Below are positions 44,380 to 53,280 of a DNA stretch of 64,000 nucleotides, in pieces. Every line of letters begins with the position of its first letter. Position 1 is the stretch's first letter. The stretch comes from Rugamonas sp. A1-17. Its GTDB lineage: Bacteria > Pseudomonadota > Gammaproteobacteria > Burkholderiales > Burkholderiaceae_D. The position numbers were made by a program, and so were the translations under genes. The stretch covers positions 50,670-114,669 of the forward strand of contig JAJLPB010000020.1 of NCBI GenBank assembly GCA_025548565.1. Direction: 5' to 3'. The notes under the pieces were generated by a model. That model was not told where the DNA came from, made no database searches, and was given only the letters and a program-made list of their open reading frames with translations.

Positions 44380-47301
44380 ATGTCCCAGCAACTGCATCAG
44401 GCGATGGCGGCCGGTAACCTGGCCGAGGCGGGCACGCTGGCGCTGGCGCTGGCGCGGCTGGGCGAGCTGGCCATCATCGACCTGATCGGCCTGACCGGCC
44501 TGCTGACGGCGCAGGGCAAGACCGAGCAAACCATCTCGCTGTATCAACTATGGCTGGAGCATTGCGACTCGCCGCTGGAATACGTGGCCTGGTACAACCT
44601 GGCCGTGGTGCAGCTGCAAGTGGGCGACGAGGCCGGCGCCGAGCGCGGCTACCGGCAGGCGCTGCGGCTGCATCCCGGCTTCACCGAAGGCCAGCTGGGA
44701 CTGGGCGCGCTGCTGGAACGCCAGCGCCGGCCGGAAGCGGCGCTGGCGCAGTGGCGCGAGGCGCTGGACGACCTCGACACCGCCGCGGCCGCGTCGGCGG
44801 TGCTGCGGATCCGCCTGTACAACAACATCGGCCGGCTGGCCGAGGCGCAGGGCGACTTGCCGCAGGCGGAACAGGCGTTGCTGCACAGCCTGCAACTGGA
44901 CCCGCGCCAGCCGCTGATCGCGCCGCAGTGGCTGAACCTGCGCCTGAAGCTGTGCGCGTGGCCGGTGTACGGCTTCGTGCCCGGCCTGAGCGAGAGCGCG
45001 CTGCGCCATGCCACCTCGGCGCTGGCCATGCTGAGCCTGAGCGACGATCCGGCGCGCCAGCTGGCCGCCGCCCAGCGCGAGGTGCACGCGACGTTGCCGC
45101 CGGCCCCGGCCCCGCTGGCCGACGGCGGCGGCTATGCACACCGCAAGCTGCGGGTCGGCTACCTGTCGTGCGGCTTCGGCGCGCAGCCGGTGGGGCGGAT
45201 GGTGGCCGAGGTGTTCGAGCTGCACGATCGCGGGCTGGTCGAGGTCTACGGCTTCTGCTGGAGTCCGGAGGACGGCTCGGCGCTGCGCCAGCGCCTGCTG
45301 CGCGGCATGGACCTGCACGTGCCGGTCGCCACGCTGAGCGACGCCGAGGCGGCGCAGGCGATCCGCTCGCACGAGATCGACATCCTGGTCGACCTGCACG
45401 GCCGGCTGCCGGGCGCGCGGCCGGGCATCCTGCGGCATCGTCCGGCGCCGGTGCAGATCACGTGGCTGGGCCAGCCCGGCACCAGCGCCATGGCCGCCAT
45501 CGACTACGTGCTGGCCGACGCCGTCACGCTGCCGCCGGCGCTGGCGCCACACTACACCGAACAGCCGCTGTACCTGCCGCACTGCTTCCAGCCGCAGGAC
45601 CGCCGGCGGGCGCTGGCGGAGCCGCCGGCGCGGCCTGCCCGGCCGTCGCGGCAAGCGCCGCTGTCCTGTTCCGCGTCGCTGGCCTCGCCCGCGCCGCGCA
45701 GGGCGGCGCAGGCGCCGTCCGCCCGCGCCGCCTGGGGCTTGCCGGAACCCGGCTTCGTCTACTGCTGCTTCAGCGCGCCCGAGCACATCACGCCGGAGCG
45801 CTTCGCCACCTGGATGCGCATTTTGCAGCACGTGCCGGACAGCGTGCTGTGGCTGCAATCGGCCAGCGAGCCGGTGCGCGACAACCTGCGCGTGGCGGCC
45901 ATGCAGCGCGGCGTTCCCAGCGAGCGTTTATGCTTTGCCGAGCCGGCCGCGCCGGACCAGCAAGCGGCGCGCTACCTGGCCGCCGACCTGTTCCTCGACA
46001 CCGCGCCGCACGCGTCGGGCGCCATCGCCGGCGAGGTGCTGTGGGCCGGCCTGCCGCTGCTGACCAGCACCGGCCGGAGCAGCGCCAGCCGCACCAGCGC
46101 CAGCCTGCTGCTCGCTGCCGGGCTGCCCGAGCTGGTCACGGCCAGCGAGCAAAAATACGCGGCGCGCGCGGTGCGCCTGGCCGAGCGTCCCAAGGAGCTG
46201 GCGCGGCTGCGCAACCGCCTGCGCAAGCACCGCGACAGCGCGCCGCTGTTCGACACGCCGCAACTGGTGGCCGACCTGGAAGCGCTGTACCTGCGGGTGG
46301 CCCGCACCGTCATTCCCGCGCAGGCGGGAATCCATGCTGAGCCGGCCAGGACGCGGCCTATGGATTCCGCATCGGCGGACCGCCGCCTGCGCGGGAACGA
46401 CGGCCTGGTCAGCATCCTGATCCCGGCCGACGATCCGCTATCGCTGGAAACCACACTGCTCAGCGCACTGGCCCAAACCTACGCCCACTGCGAAATCATC
46501 GTCGGCGACAGCAGCCCAAGCGGCGCCTGCCTGGCGCTGCTCAAGCCGTACCTGAAGGCCCACCGCCGCCTGCGCTACGCGCCCGCGCCCGGCCTGGCCC
46601 CGCTGGACAACCTGAACCACTGCCTGGCCCTGGCGCTGGGCGCCTACATCGCGGTGGCGCCGGCCGGCGACACGCTGGCGCCGGACAAGATCGCCGTCAT
46701 GCTGCCCTACTTCCTCGATCATCCACAGGTGAGCCTGGTGGCCTGCTGGCGCCAGCCGCGCGCGCCGGATGGCCAGGCGCTGCCGGTGGCGCCGCTGTTC
46801 GCCGACGAAATCGCCGTCAGCGGCGGCTCGCTGGCCGACCTGCTGCTCAACGGCGACAGCGGCGCGGCCAGCGCCGTCTGCGCGCCGGGCGCGCTGCTGT
46901 ACAAGCGCGCCGGCATCGGCGCAGCCTTCGGCCACTATCATGAACGTCCCTACCTCGACCGCGCCGAGGTCGCCACCGCGTTGAGCGCGCTGGCCGGCGG
47001 CGACTACATCTACCTGCCGCGGCCACTGTCGAGCTACCGCGCCGCGCCGGCCACGCCGGCCACGCCGCTGGCCCAACTGGACGCCGGCATCGAGGCGCTG
47101 GAGCTGCTGTACCAGGCCCATGCGCACGGCCACCGCTTCGAGCCGCCGCAACGCTTCCGGCAACTGCTGTCGGCCAGGCTGGTTGAATTGAACACCCTCA
47201 TCGCCACCCATTACGCACAGCTGGCAACCGACGCCGCCCATCGGGTCGACGCGCTACAACGCACGATGCGCGTCGGCTACCAGCTGCTGCTGTCCGCCTG
47301 A
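44380..47301 (+). CDS. Degenerate TPR - GT41 protein with C-terminal GT2 domain
   Basis: This 973-residue member of the same family has no methyltransferase. TPRs occupy about residues 1-190. The GT41 region (about 255-640) is altered at key sites. The conserved 'SSDF..H' block reads YLSCGFGAQPVG, with Gln269 replacing the catalytic-type His, and the GTTASDALW block reads HASGAIAGEVLW. A Pro/Ala/Ser-rich insert of about 35 residues lies near 414-450. A GT2-like domain starts near residue 677 (LVSILIPADDPLSLETTL). The linker before it is encoded by a palindromic repeat (46307-46403). The GT41 part is probably inactive or repurposed, for example as a scaffold. It is the last gene of the operon. 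Confidence 0.82.
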   Translation: MSQQLHQAMAAGNLAEAGTLALALARLGELAIIDLIGLTGLLTAQGKTEQTISLYQLWLEHCDSPLEYVAWYNLAVVQLQVGDEAGAERGYRQALRLHPGFTEGQLGLGALLERQRRPEAALAQWREALDDLDTAAAASAVLRIRLYNNIGRLAEAQGDLPQAEQALLHSLQLDPRQPLIAPQWLNLRLKLCAWPVYGFVPGLSESALRHATSALAMLSLSDDPARQLAAAQREVHATLPPAPAPLADGGGYAHRKLRVGYLSCGFGAQPVGRMVAEVFELHDRGLVEVYGFCWSPEDGSALRQRLLRGMDLHVPVATLSDAEAAQAIRSHEIDILVDLHGRLPGARPGILRHRPAPVQITWLGQPGTSAMAAIDYVLADAVTLPPALAPHYTEQPLYLPHCFQPQDRRRALAEPPARPARPSRQAPLSCSASLASPAPRRAAQAPSARAAWGLPEPGFVYCCFSAPEHITPERFATWMRILQHVPDSVLWLQSASEPVRDNLRVAAMQRGVPSERLCFAEPAAPDQQAARYLAADLFLDTAPHASGAIAGEVLWAGLPLLTSTGRSSASRTSASLLLAAGLPELVTASEQKYAARAVRLAERPKELARLRNRLRKHRDSAPLFDTPQLVADLEALYLRVARTVIPAQAGIHAEPARTRPMDSASADRRLRGNDGLVSILIPADDPLSLETTLLSALAQTYAHCEIIVGDSSPSGACLALLKPYLKAHRRLRYAPAPGLAPLDNLNHCLALALGAYIAVAPAGDTLAPDKIAVMLPYFLDHPQVSLVACWRQPRAPDGQALPVAPLFADEIAVSGGSLADLLLNGDSGAASAVCAPGALLYKRAGIGAAFGHYHERPYLDRAEVATALSALAGGDYIYLPRPLSSYRAAPATPATPLAQLDAGIEALELLYQAHAHGHRFEPPQRFRQLLSARLVELNTLIATHYAQLATDAAHRVDALQRTMRVGYQLLLSA
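46307..46403. repeat. dRS3-like palindromic element inserted in frame in a gene
   Basis: The left arm contains ATTCCC-N8-GGGAAT (46312-46331) followed by TCCA. The right arm is its near-complement (TGGATTCC ... TGCGCGGGAACGACGG) with about 15 extra bases. This type of dispersed palindrome is common in proteobacteria (dRS3 in Neisseria). Translated in frame it gives VIPAQAGIH and LRGNDG, peptides often seen where such elements invade linkers. Confidence 0.85.
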
Positions 47302-47310
47302 GGCGGACGA

Positions 47311-47874
47311 CTAGGCGCGCTTGCGGCGGGCCACCAGGCCGACGATGGCCAGGCCGCCCAGCAGCATGCCGTAGGTCTCGGGCTCCGGCACGGCGCTGAC
47401 CGAGCCCCTGGTGTCGAGGCCGAGCGCGATCGAGCCCTGGCCGCCAGGCACATTGTTTTTCACCACCAGCGCCAGCGAATTGAATTCGCCGGCCACGGCG
47501 CCGAAGTTCAGGCTCAAGTGGTTGATCCCGGTGCCGTTGCCCTGGGTCACGTTCCAGTCGCCGACATCCTGGCCATTGACCAGCACATCCCACTGCACGC
47601 TGGCGCCGCTGTTCAGGACGTTCTGGGTGACGTTCAGGTCCAGCTCAAGGTTGGTCGTACCGAACACGCCGCTGCCCGCATAAGTTTGCGAGACGGTGTC
47701 GCCGCGGCTCACCGACCAGAAATAGCCGATTTCGGTCGGCGACAGCGAGCCTGTCGACGAAACCACCGTCGAGCTCGATGTCGGGAAGCTGAAGCTGTAC
47801 GTGCTGGCCTGCGCCGAGGCGGCCAAGACTGCGCTGATTAAAACAACCGACCGCAGGAAGTTCTTAGTTTTCAT
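47311..47874 (-). CDS. PEP-CTERM sorting domain protein
   Basis: This 187-residue exported protein has a signal peptide at residues 1-22 (LRSVVLISAVLAASAQA). The mature part is Ser/Thr/Asn-rich and beta-type (FSFPTSSSTVVSSTGSLSPT, LDLNVTQNVLNSGAS). The C-terminus is a textbook PEP-CTERM signal: VPEPETYGMLLGGLAIVGLV, then ARRKRA. Exosortase (EpsH/XrtA) would cleave at PEP and release the protein to the cell surface; no exosortase gene is in the window. AAGGAT precedes the ATG. It is the only minus-strand gene inside the glycan region, convergent with the degenerate GT41 gene (9-base gap) and divergent from rfbF. Confidence 0.88.
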   Translation of the reverse strand: MKTKNFLRSVVLISAVLAASAQASTYSFSFPTSSSTVVSSTGSLSPTEIGYFWSVSRGDTVSQTYAGSGVFGTTNLELDLNVTQNVLNSGASVQWDVLVNGQDVGDWNVTQGNGTGINHLSLNFGAVAGEFNSLALVVKNNVPGGQGSIALGLDTRGSVSAVPEPETYGMLLGGLAIVGLVARRKRA

Positions 47875-48171
47875 TTTGTAGATCCTTTTGGGTGAATGAG
47901 GCAGTATCAAAATTGCACGTCGAAAGCAGATATTACCTCGGTGCCACGAATATTTTGTTGTAATTTTGTACTTTATATTTCTCATTGTTTTTATCTTTGA
48001 AGAATCGATGGTTGCCCCTTGAAATGGCTATCGGCGGCCGCCCGCGCAATAACTGTGGTAAATCGCCATCGCCCGGTCTGTGGCACCAAACAGCCCCTGC
48101 TTTTCGTTTAAAATAGCCCGGGCGCAATAGATAATGTGGTCTGCGTCAACTCATAACAATCCGGGGATAGC
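47875..48171. promoter_or_regulatory. Divergent promoter region of the PEP-CTERM gene and rfbF operon
   Basis: This 297-base gap is markedly more AT-rich than its surroundings, especially 47900-48000. It must hold promoters for both directions. No -35/-10 pair stands out with good spacing, and no riboswitch or JUMPstart element was recognised. GGGGA lies 8 bases before the rfbF ATG. Confidence 0.4.
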
Positions 48172-48945
48172 ATGAAAGCAGTCATACTGGCTGGTGGACT
48201 GGGCACGCGGCTCAGCGAAGAGACCACGGTCAAGCCGAAGCCGATGGTGGAAGTCGGCGGCAAGCCTATCCTGTGGCACATCCTGAAGAGCTATTCCGCT
48301 CACGGCATCAACGACTTCGTCATCTGCTGCGGCTACCGCGGCTACGTGATCAAGGAATTCTTCGCCAACTACTTCCTGCACACGTCGGACGTCACCTTCG
48401 ACCTGCAAAAGAACAGCATGGAAGTGCACGAGCGCCACGCCGAACCGTGGAAGGTCACGCTGATCGACACCGGCGCCGACACCCTGACCGGCGGCCGCCT
48501 CAAACGCGTGCGCCAGTACGTCGAGAACGACGAAGCCTTCTGCTTCACCTACGGCGACGGCGTGTCCGACATCGACATCTCGGCCTCGATCGCCTTCCAC
48601 AAGCAGCATGGCAAGCTGGCCACGATGACGGCGGTGCAGCCGCCCGGCCGCTTCGGCGCGATCGACATCGACGGCCAGCGCATCGTCAGCTTCAAGGAAA
48701 AACCGCAGGGCGACGGCGCCTGGATCAACGGCGGCTACTTCGTGCTCTCGCCCAAGGTGATCGACTACATCGCCGACGACAGCACCACCTGGGAAAAAGA
48801 GCCGATGGAAAAACTGGCCAGGGAAGGCCAGATGGACGCCTTCCACCACCACGGCTTCTGGCAGCCGATGGACACGCTGCGCGACAAGATCCTGCTGGAA
48901 GACCTGTGGGAAAGCGGCAAGGCGCCGTGGAAGCGATGGCCATGA
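48172..48945 (+). CDS. rfbF: Glucose-1-phosphate cytidylyltransferase
   Basis: This 257-residue enzyme makes CDP-glucose from CTP and glucose-1-phosphate, the first step of CDP-3,6-dideoxyhexose synthesis. It starts MKAVILAGGLGTRLSEETTV, the nucleotidyltransferase signature, followed by KPKPMVEVGGKPILWHI. The YGDGVSDIDI metal-binding segment and KEKPQGDGAWINGGYFV are also characteristic. The length is canonical. The last bases overlap the rfbG start (ATGA), and rfbG and rfbH follow in pathway order. Confidence 0.95.
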   Translation: MKAVILAGGLGTRLSEETTVKPKPMVEVGGKPILWHILKSYSAHGINDFVICCGYRGYVIKEFFANYFLHTSDVTFDLQKNSMEVHERHAEPWKVTLIDTGADTLTGGRLKRVRQYVENDEAFCFTYGDGVSDIDISASIAFHKQHGKLATMTAVQPPGRFGAIDIDGQRIVSFKEKPQGDGAWINGGYFVLSPKVIDYIADDSTTWEKEPMEKLAREGQMDAFHHHGFWQPMDTLRDKILLEDLWESGKAPWKRWP

Positions 48946-50024
48946 CCCCATCCTTCTGGCGCGGCAAGCGTGTATTCCTGACCGGGCACACCGGTTTCAA
49001 GGGGAGCTGGCTGAGCCTGTGGTTGCAGCAACTGGGCGCGCACGTCACCGGCTACGCCCTCGAAGCGCCGAGCAAACCCAGCCTGTTCGAGACGGCCCAT
49101 GTGGCCGACGGCATGAACTCCGTCACCGGCGACATCCGCGACGGCGCGGCCCTGCGCGAGGCGATGCTGAAGGCGAAACCGGAAATCGTCATCCACATGG
49201 CGGCGCAGGCGCTGGTGCGCTATTCGTACGCCAATCCGGTGGAGACCTACGCCACCAACGTCATGGGCCTGGTGAATTTCTTCGAGGCGGTGCGCAACAC
49301 GCCCGGCATCAAGGCGGTGGTCAACGTCACCAGCGACAAGTGCTACGAGAACAAGGAGTGGGCCTGGGGCTACCGCGAGAACGAGGCCTTCGGCGGCTAC
49401 GACCCGTACAGCAACAGCAAGGCCTGCGCCGAACTGGTGACGGCCGGCTACCGCTCGTCCTTCTTCAATCCCGAAAAATACGCGGAGCACGGCGTGGCGC
49501 TGGCCTCCGGCCGCGCCGGCAACGTGATCGGCGGCGGCGACTGGGCCGAGGACCGGCTGATCCCGGACATGGTGCGCGCCATCGCCGCCGGCAAGCCGGT
49601 GCGCATCCGCAGCCCGCACGCGATCCGCCCGTGGCAGCACGTGCTGGAGCCGCTGTCGGGCTACCTGACATTGGCGGAGCACCTGTACCTGCAAGGCGCG
49701 GATTTCGCCGAGGGTTTCAACTTCGGCCCGCACGACATCGACGCCCGCCCGGTCGAATGGATCATCTCGCGCCTGTGCGAGAGCTGGGGCCAGGGCGCCG
49801 GCTGGGAGCTCGACAGCGAGGCCGGCAAGCAGCCGCACGAGGCGCACTACCTCAAGCTGGACTGCTCCAAGGCCCGCAGCCGCCTGCGCTGGCAGCCGCG
49901 CTGGCACCTGGGCCACACCATCGACATGATCGTGGCCTGGCACCAGGCGCACGCGCGGGGCGAGGACATGCGCGCGCTGACGCTGGCGCAGATCGACACC
50001 TATCAAAACTCCGCACATCTTTAA
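48942..50024 (+). CDS. rfbG: CDP-glucose 4,6-dehydratase
   Basis: This 360-residue short-chain dehydrogenase-type enzyme converts CDP-glucose to CDP-4-keto-6-deoxyglucose. The Rossmann motif VFLTGHTGFKGSW, HMAAQALVRYSY, VVNVTSDKCYEN and the catalytic YDPYSNSKACAE (Tyr-x-x-x-Lys) are in order, with ASGRAGNVIGGGDWAEDRL typical of RfbG. ATG 48942 gives an ATGA overlap with rfbF and good spacing to GGAAG; ATG 48936 is an alternative. rfbH follows after 51 bases. Confidence 0.94.
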   Translation: MTPSFWRGKRVFLTGHTGFKGSWLSLWLQQLGAHVTGYALEAPSKPSLFETAHVADGMNSVTGDIRDGAALREAMLKAKPEIVIHMAAQALVRYSYANPVETYATNVMGLVNFFEAVRNTPGIKAVVNVTSDKCYENKEWAWGYRENEAFGGYDPYSNSKACAELVTAGYRSSFFNPEKYAEHGVALASGRAGNVIGGGDWAEDRLIPDMVRAIAAGKPVRIRSPHAIRPWQHVLEPLSGYLTLAEHLYLQGADFAEGFNFGPHDIDARPVEWIISRLCESWGQGAGWELDSEAGKQPHEAHYLKLDCSKARSRLRWQPRWHLGHTIDMIVAWHQAHARGEDMRALTLAQIDTYQNSAHL

Positions 50025-50075
50025 GCGCACATAATCCAGCGCACAAATCACGCGCGCACAACCAAGGCAGCAATC

Positions 50076-51401
50076 ATGAGTGAAGCACAAAGCAAAGAAC
50101 AACTCCGCCAACAGATCATCAAGCTGGTGGGCGAATACGGCGCGCTGGCCAGCGTGCCGAAAGCCTTCGAACCCGGCGTGACGGTGATCCCGCCGGCCGG
50201 CAAGGTGGTGGGCGCGCCTGAAATGGAACTGATGGTCGAAGCCTCGCTCGACGCCTGGCTGACCACCGGCCGCTTCAACGACCAGTTCGAAGCGAAGCTG
50301 GCCAAGATGATCGGCGTGGACTTCCTGATCACCGTGAACTCCGGCTCGTCGGCCAACCTGGTGGCGTTCAACACGCTGACCTCGCCGAAGCTGGGCGCGC
50401 GCGCGATCCAGCAGGGCGACGAGGTGATCGGCGTGGCGGCCGGCTTCCCGACCACCGTCAACCCGATCATCCAGTTCGGCGCGGTGCCGGTGTTCGTGGA
50501 CGTCGAGCTGGGCACCTACAACATCGACGTGACCAAGCTGGAAGCGGCGATCTCGCCCAAGACCAAGGCCATCATGCTGGCCCACACGCTGGGCAACCCG
50601 TACAACCTCGATGTCATCACGGCGATCTGCAAGAAGCACAATCTGTGGCTGATCGAGGATTGCTGCGACGCGCTGGGCTCCACCTACCACGGCAGGATGG
50701 TCGGCACCTTCGGCGACATCGGCACCATGTCGTTCTACCCGGCGCACCACATCACGATGGGCGAAGGCGGCGCGGTGTTCACCAACAATCCCGAGCTGAA
50801 GATGATCGCCGAGTCGTTCCGCGACTGGGGCCGCGACTGCTACTGCGCGCCGGGCAAGGACAACACCTGCGGCAAGCGCTTCTGCCAGTGCCTGGGCACG
50901 CTGCCGATGGGCTACGACCACAAGTACACCTACAGCCACCTGGGCTACAACCTGAAGATCACCGACATGCAGGCCGCCTGCGGCCTGGCGCAGATCGACC
51001 GCGCGCCCGGCTTCATCCAGGCCCGCAAGGACAACTTCGCCTACCTGACCGAGCGCCTGCAATCGTGCGCCGAGTTCCTGATCCTGCCGCAAGCGACCGA
51101 GCATTCCGACCCGTCGTGGTTCGGCTTCCCGATGACGCTCAAGCCCGAGGCCAACGTCTCGCGCGTCGACCTGCTGACCTACCTGGACCAGCACAAGATC
51201 GGCACCCGCCTGCTGTTCGCCGGCAACCTGACGCGCCAGCCGTATATGATGGGCCGCAACTACCGCGTCTCCGGCGAGCTGACCAACACCGACCGCGTGA
51301 TGAACGACACCTTCTGGATCGGCGTGTTCCCCGGCCTGACGCGCGAAATGCTGGACTACGCGGTCACCAAGCTGGAGGAATTCTTCGGCGTCGGTTTCTG
51401 A
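50076..51401 (+). CDS. rfbH: CDP-4-keto-6-deoxyglucose 3-dehydrase (E1)
   Basis: This 441-residue PMP-dependent, [2Fe-2S]-containing member of the DegT fold removes the 3-hydroxyl from CDP-4-keto-6-deoxyglucose. The diagnostic change is SFYPAHHITMGEGGAV, where His224 takes the place of the PLP-binding Lys. Iron-sulfur ligands fall in the DCYCAPGKDNTCGKRFCQC region. ITVNSGSSANLVAF and EDCCDALGSTYHGRMVGTF are also RfbH-typical. The partner reductase (AscD/RfbI, E3) is not in the window and must be encoded elsewhere or be replaced. It is cotranscribed with rfbFG. Confidence 0.94.
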   Translation: MSEAQSKEQLRQQIIKLVGEYGALASVPKAFEPGVTVIPPAGKVVGAPEMELMVEASLDAWLTTGRFNDQFEAKLAKMIGVDFLITVNSGSSANLVAFNTLTSPKLGARAIQQGDEVIGVAAGFPTTVNPIIQFGAVPVFVDVELGTYNIDVTKLEAAISPKTKAIMLAHTLGNPYNLDVITAICKKHNLWLIEDCCDALGSTYHGRMVGTFGDIGTMSFYPAHHITMGEGGAVFTNNPELKMIAESFRDWGRDCYCAPGKDNTCGKRFCQCLGTLPMGYDHKYTYSHLGYNLKITDMQAACGLAQIDRAPGFIQARKDNFAYLTERLQSCAEFLILPQATEHSDPSWFGFPMTLKPEANVSRVDLLTYLDQHKIGTRLLFAGNLTRQPYMMGRNYRVSGELTNTDRVMNDTFWIGVFPGLTREMLDYAVTKLEEFFGVGF

Positions 51402-51409
51402 GGGCACCC

Positions 51410-52465
51410 ATGACACAAGCAACGCGGCATCCGATAGAAACCGCCGACATGGCCGCCATCGTGGCCACGCCCGGCATCGACTGGAGCCGGCTGGCCGGCC
51501 AGACCGTCTGCATCACCGGCGCGTCGGGCTTCCTGCCGTCGTACATGGTCGAGACCATGCTGTACCTGAACGAGACACGCCAGCTGGGCATCCGCGTGCT
51601 GGCCATGGTGCGCAACCGCGCCGGCTTCGAGCGGCGCTACGCCCACCACGCCGGCCGCGCGGACCTGGTGTGCATCGAGCAGGACATCAGCAAGCCGTTC
51701 ACGCTGGACGAGCGGCCGGACTACATCATCCACGCCGCCAGCCAGGCCAGCCCGAAATACTACGCCACCGATCCGGTCGGCACGCTGAGCGCCAACACGC
51801 TCGGCACGGCGGCCCTGCTGGAACTGGCGCGCGCCAGCGGCAGCAAGGGTTTCCTGTATTTCAGCAGCAGTGAAGTCTACGGCGCCGCCAGCAAGGTGCC
51901 GACCGCCGAGCAGGATTACGGCATCGTCGATCCGACCTCGGTGCGCGCCTGCTACGCCGAGAGCAAGCGCATGGGCGAGAACATGTGCGTGTCGTGGAGC
52001 CACCAGTACGGCGTGCCGGCGCGCATCGTGCGGCCGTTCCACACCTACGGCCCGCGCATGCTGCTCGACGACGGCCGCGTCTACGCCGACTTCGTCGCCT
52101 GCATCCTGCGCAACGAGCCGATCGCGCTGAAAAGCGACGGCCTGGCCACGCGCTCGTTCTGCTACTCGGCCGACGCCGTGGCCGGCTTCTGGAAAGTGCT
52201 GCTGGACGGCGCCGACGGCCAGGCCTACAACATCGGCAATCCGGACGGCGAGATCAGCATGCGCGCGCTGGGCCAGCTGCTGGTCGGCATGTACCCTGAA
52301 AAAGGGCTGACCGTCAGCTACGTCGAGCGTCCGCAGGGCGACAACTACCTGGCCAGCGCCGTGCAGCGCGGCGCGCCCGACATCGCCAAGGCCAACGCCC
52401 TGGGCTGGCGTCCCGCCACCTCGCTGGCCGACGGCTTCCGCCGCACCATAGAAAGCTATTTGTGA
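51410..52465 (+). CDS. NAD-dependent epimerase/dehydratase (extended SDR)
   Basis: This 351-residue extended SDR has the Rossmann motif TVCITGASGFLPSYMVE, IIHAASQASPKYYATDP, the catalytic FSSSEVYGAAS and CYAESKRMGE (Tyr-x-x-x-Lys). RPFHTYGPRM and NIGNPDGEISM further match dTDP-glucose dehydratase/UDP-glucuronate decarboxylase-like enzymes. In this operon it could reduce or epimerise C4 of the CDP-dideoxysugar or act on a branched product; sequence alone does not decide. A 20-residue N-terminal extension precedes the Rossmann fold. It begins 8 bases after rfbH and overlaps the transketolase start. Confidence 0.85.
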   Translation: MTQATRHPIETADMAAIVATPGIDWSRLAGQTVCITGASGFLPSYMVETMLYLNETRQLGIRVLAMVRNRAGFERRYAHHAGRADLVCIEQDISKPFTLDERPDYIIHAASQASPKYYATDPVGTLSANTLGTAALLELARASGSKGFLYFSSSEVYGAASKVPTAEQDYGIVDPTSVRACYAESKRMGENMCVSWSHQYGVPARIVRPFHTYGPRMLLDDGRVYADFVACILRNEPIALKSDGLATRSFCYSADAVAGFWKVLLDGADGQAYNIGNPDGEISMRALGQLLVGMYPEKGLTVSYVERPQGDNYLASAVQRGAPDIAKANALGWRPATSLADGFRRTIESYL

Positions 52466-53280
52466 TGACCGATACCACCATCGACCTGGCGCGCCGCATC
52501 CGGCTGCAATGCCTGCACATGTGCCACACCAAGCGCGCCTCGCACCTGGGCGGCGCGTTCTCGGTGGCCGACGTGCTGGCCGTGCTGTACGGCGGCCTGC
52601 TGACCGCCGACCCGAGCCAGCCGCGCGCGCCGCAGCGCGACCGCGTGTTCTACAGCAAGGGCCACGCCTGCACCGCGCTGTACGCCACGCTGGCCGAAAC
52701 CGGCTACTACGACAAGTCCGAGCTGGACACCTTCACCGACAACGGCAGCTACTTCACCTCGCACGTCAACCACAAGGTGCCGGGCGTGGAGCTGTCGACC
52801 GGCAGCCTGGGACACGCGCTGTCGGTGGCGGCCGGCGTGGCGCTGGCCGGCAAGCGCCGCAAGGCCGCGTGGCACACCTACGCCATCGTCAGCGACGGCG
52901 AGCTCGATGAAGGCTCGAACTGGGAAGCCATCCTGTTCGCGCCGCACCACCGGCTCGACAACCTGACGCTGATCGTCGACTACAACAAGATCCAGAGCTT
53001 CGGCAGCACCGCCGAGGTGCTCAACCTCGATCCGCTGGCCGACAAGTTCAAGGCCTTCAACTGGGAGACCATCGAAGTCGATGGCCACGACCACGCGGCG
53101 CTGGCCGCCGCGCTGTCCAAGGAGGGCCGCAGCGGCAAGCCGCGCGTGGTGATCGCCCACACCGTCAAGGGCAAGGGCGTGAGCTTCATGGAACACCAGC
53201 TGGCCTGGCACTACAAGTCGCCGGACGCCGCCCAATTCGCCGCCGCCCGCGCCGAACTGTTGCAAGAGGACCAAGCATGA
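52465..53280 (+). CDS. Transketolase-like protein, N-terminal (ThDP-binding) half
   Basis: This 271-residue protein equals the ThDP pyrophosphate-binding domain of transketolase. KRASHLGGAFSVADVLAVLY, YSKGHACTALYATLAE, STGSLGHALSVAAG and the ThDP motif SDGELDEGSN ending in LIVDYNK are all present. ATG 52465 overlaps the epimerase stop, and the 3' end overlaps the second half gene (ATGA). Split transketolases work as heterotetramers moving two-carbon ketol units. Placement directly behind rfbFGH suggests a sugar-modifying rather than pentose-phosphate role (inference). Confidence 0.9.
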   Translation: MTDTTIDLARRIRLQCLHMCHTKRASHLGGAFSVADVLAVLYGGLLTADPSQPRAPQRDRVFYSKGHACTALYATLAETGYYDKSELDTFTDNGSYFTSHVNHKVPGVELSTGSLGHALSVAAGVALAGKRRKAAWHTYAIVSDGELDEGSNWEAILFAPHHRLDNLTLIVDYNKIQSFGSTAEVLNLDPLADKFKAFNWETIEVDGHDHAALAAALSKEGRSGKPRVVIAHTVKGKGVSFMEHQLAWHYKSPDAAQFAAARAELLQEDQA

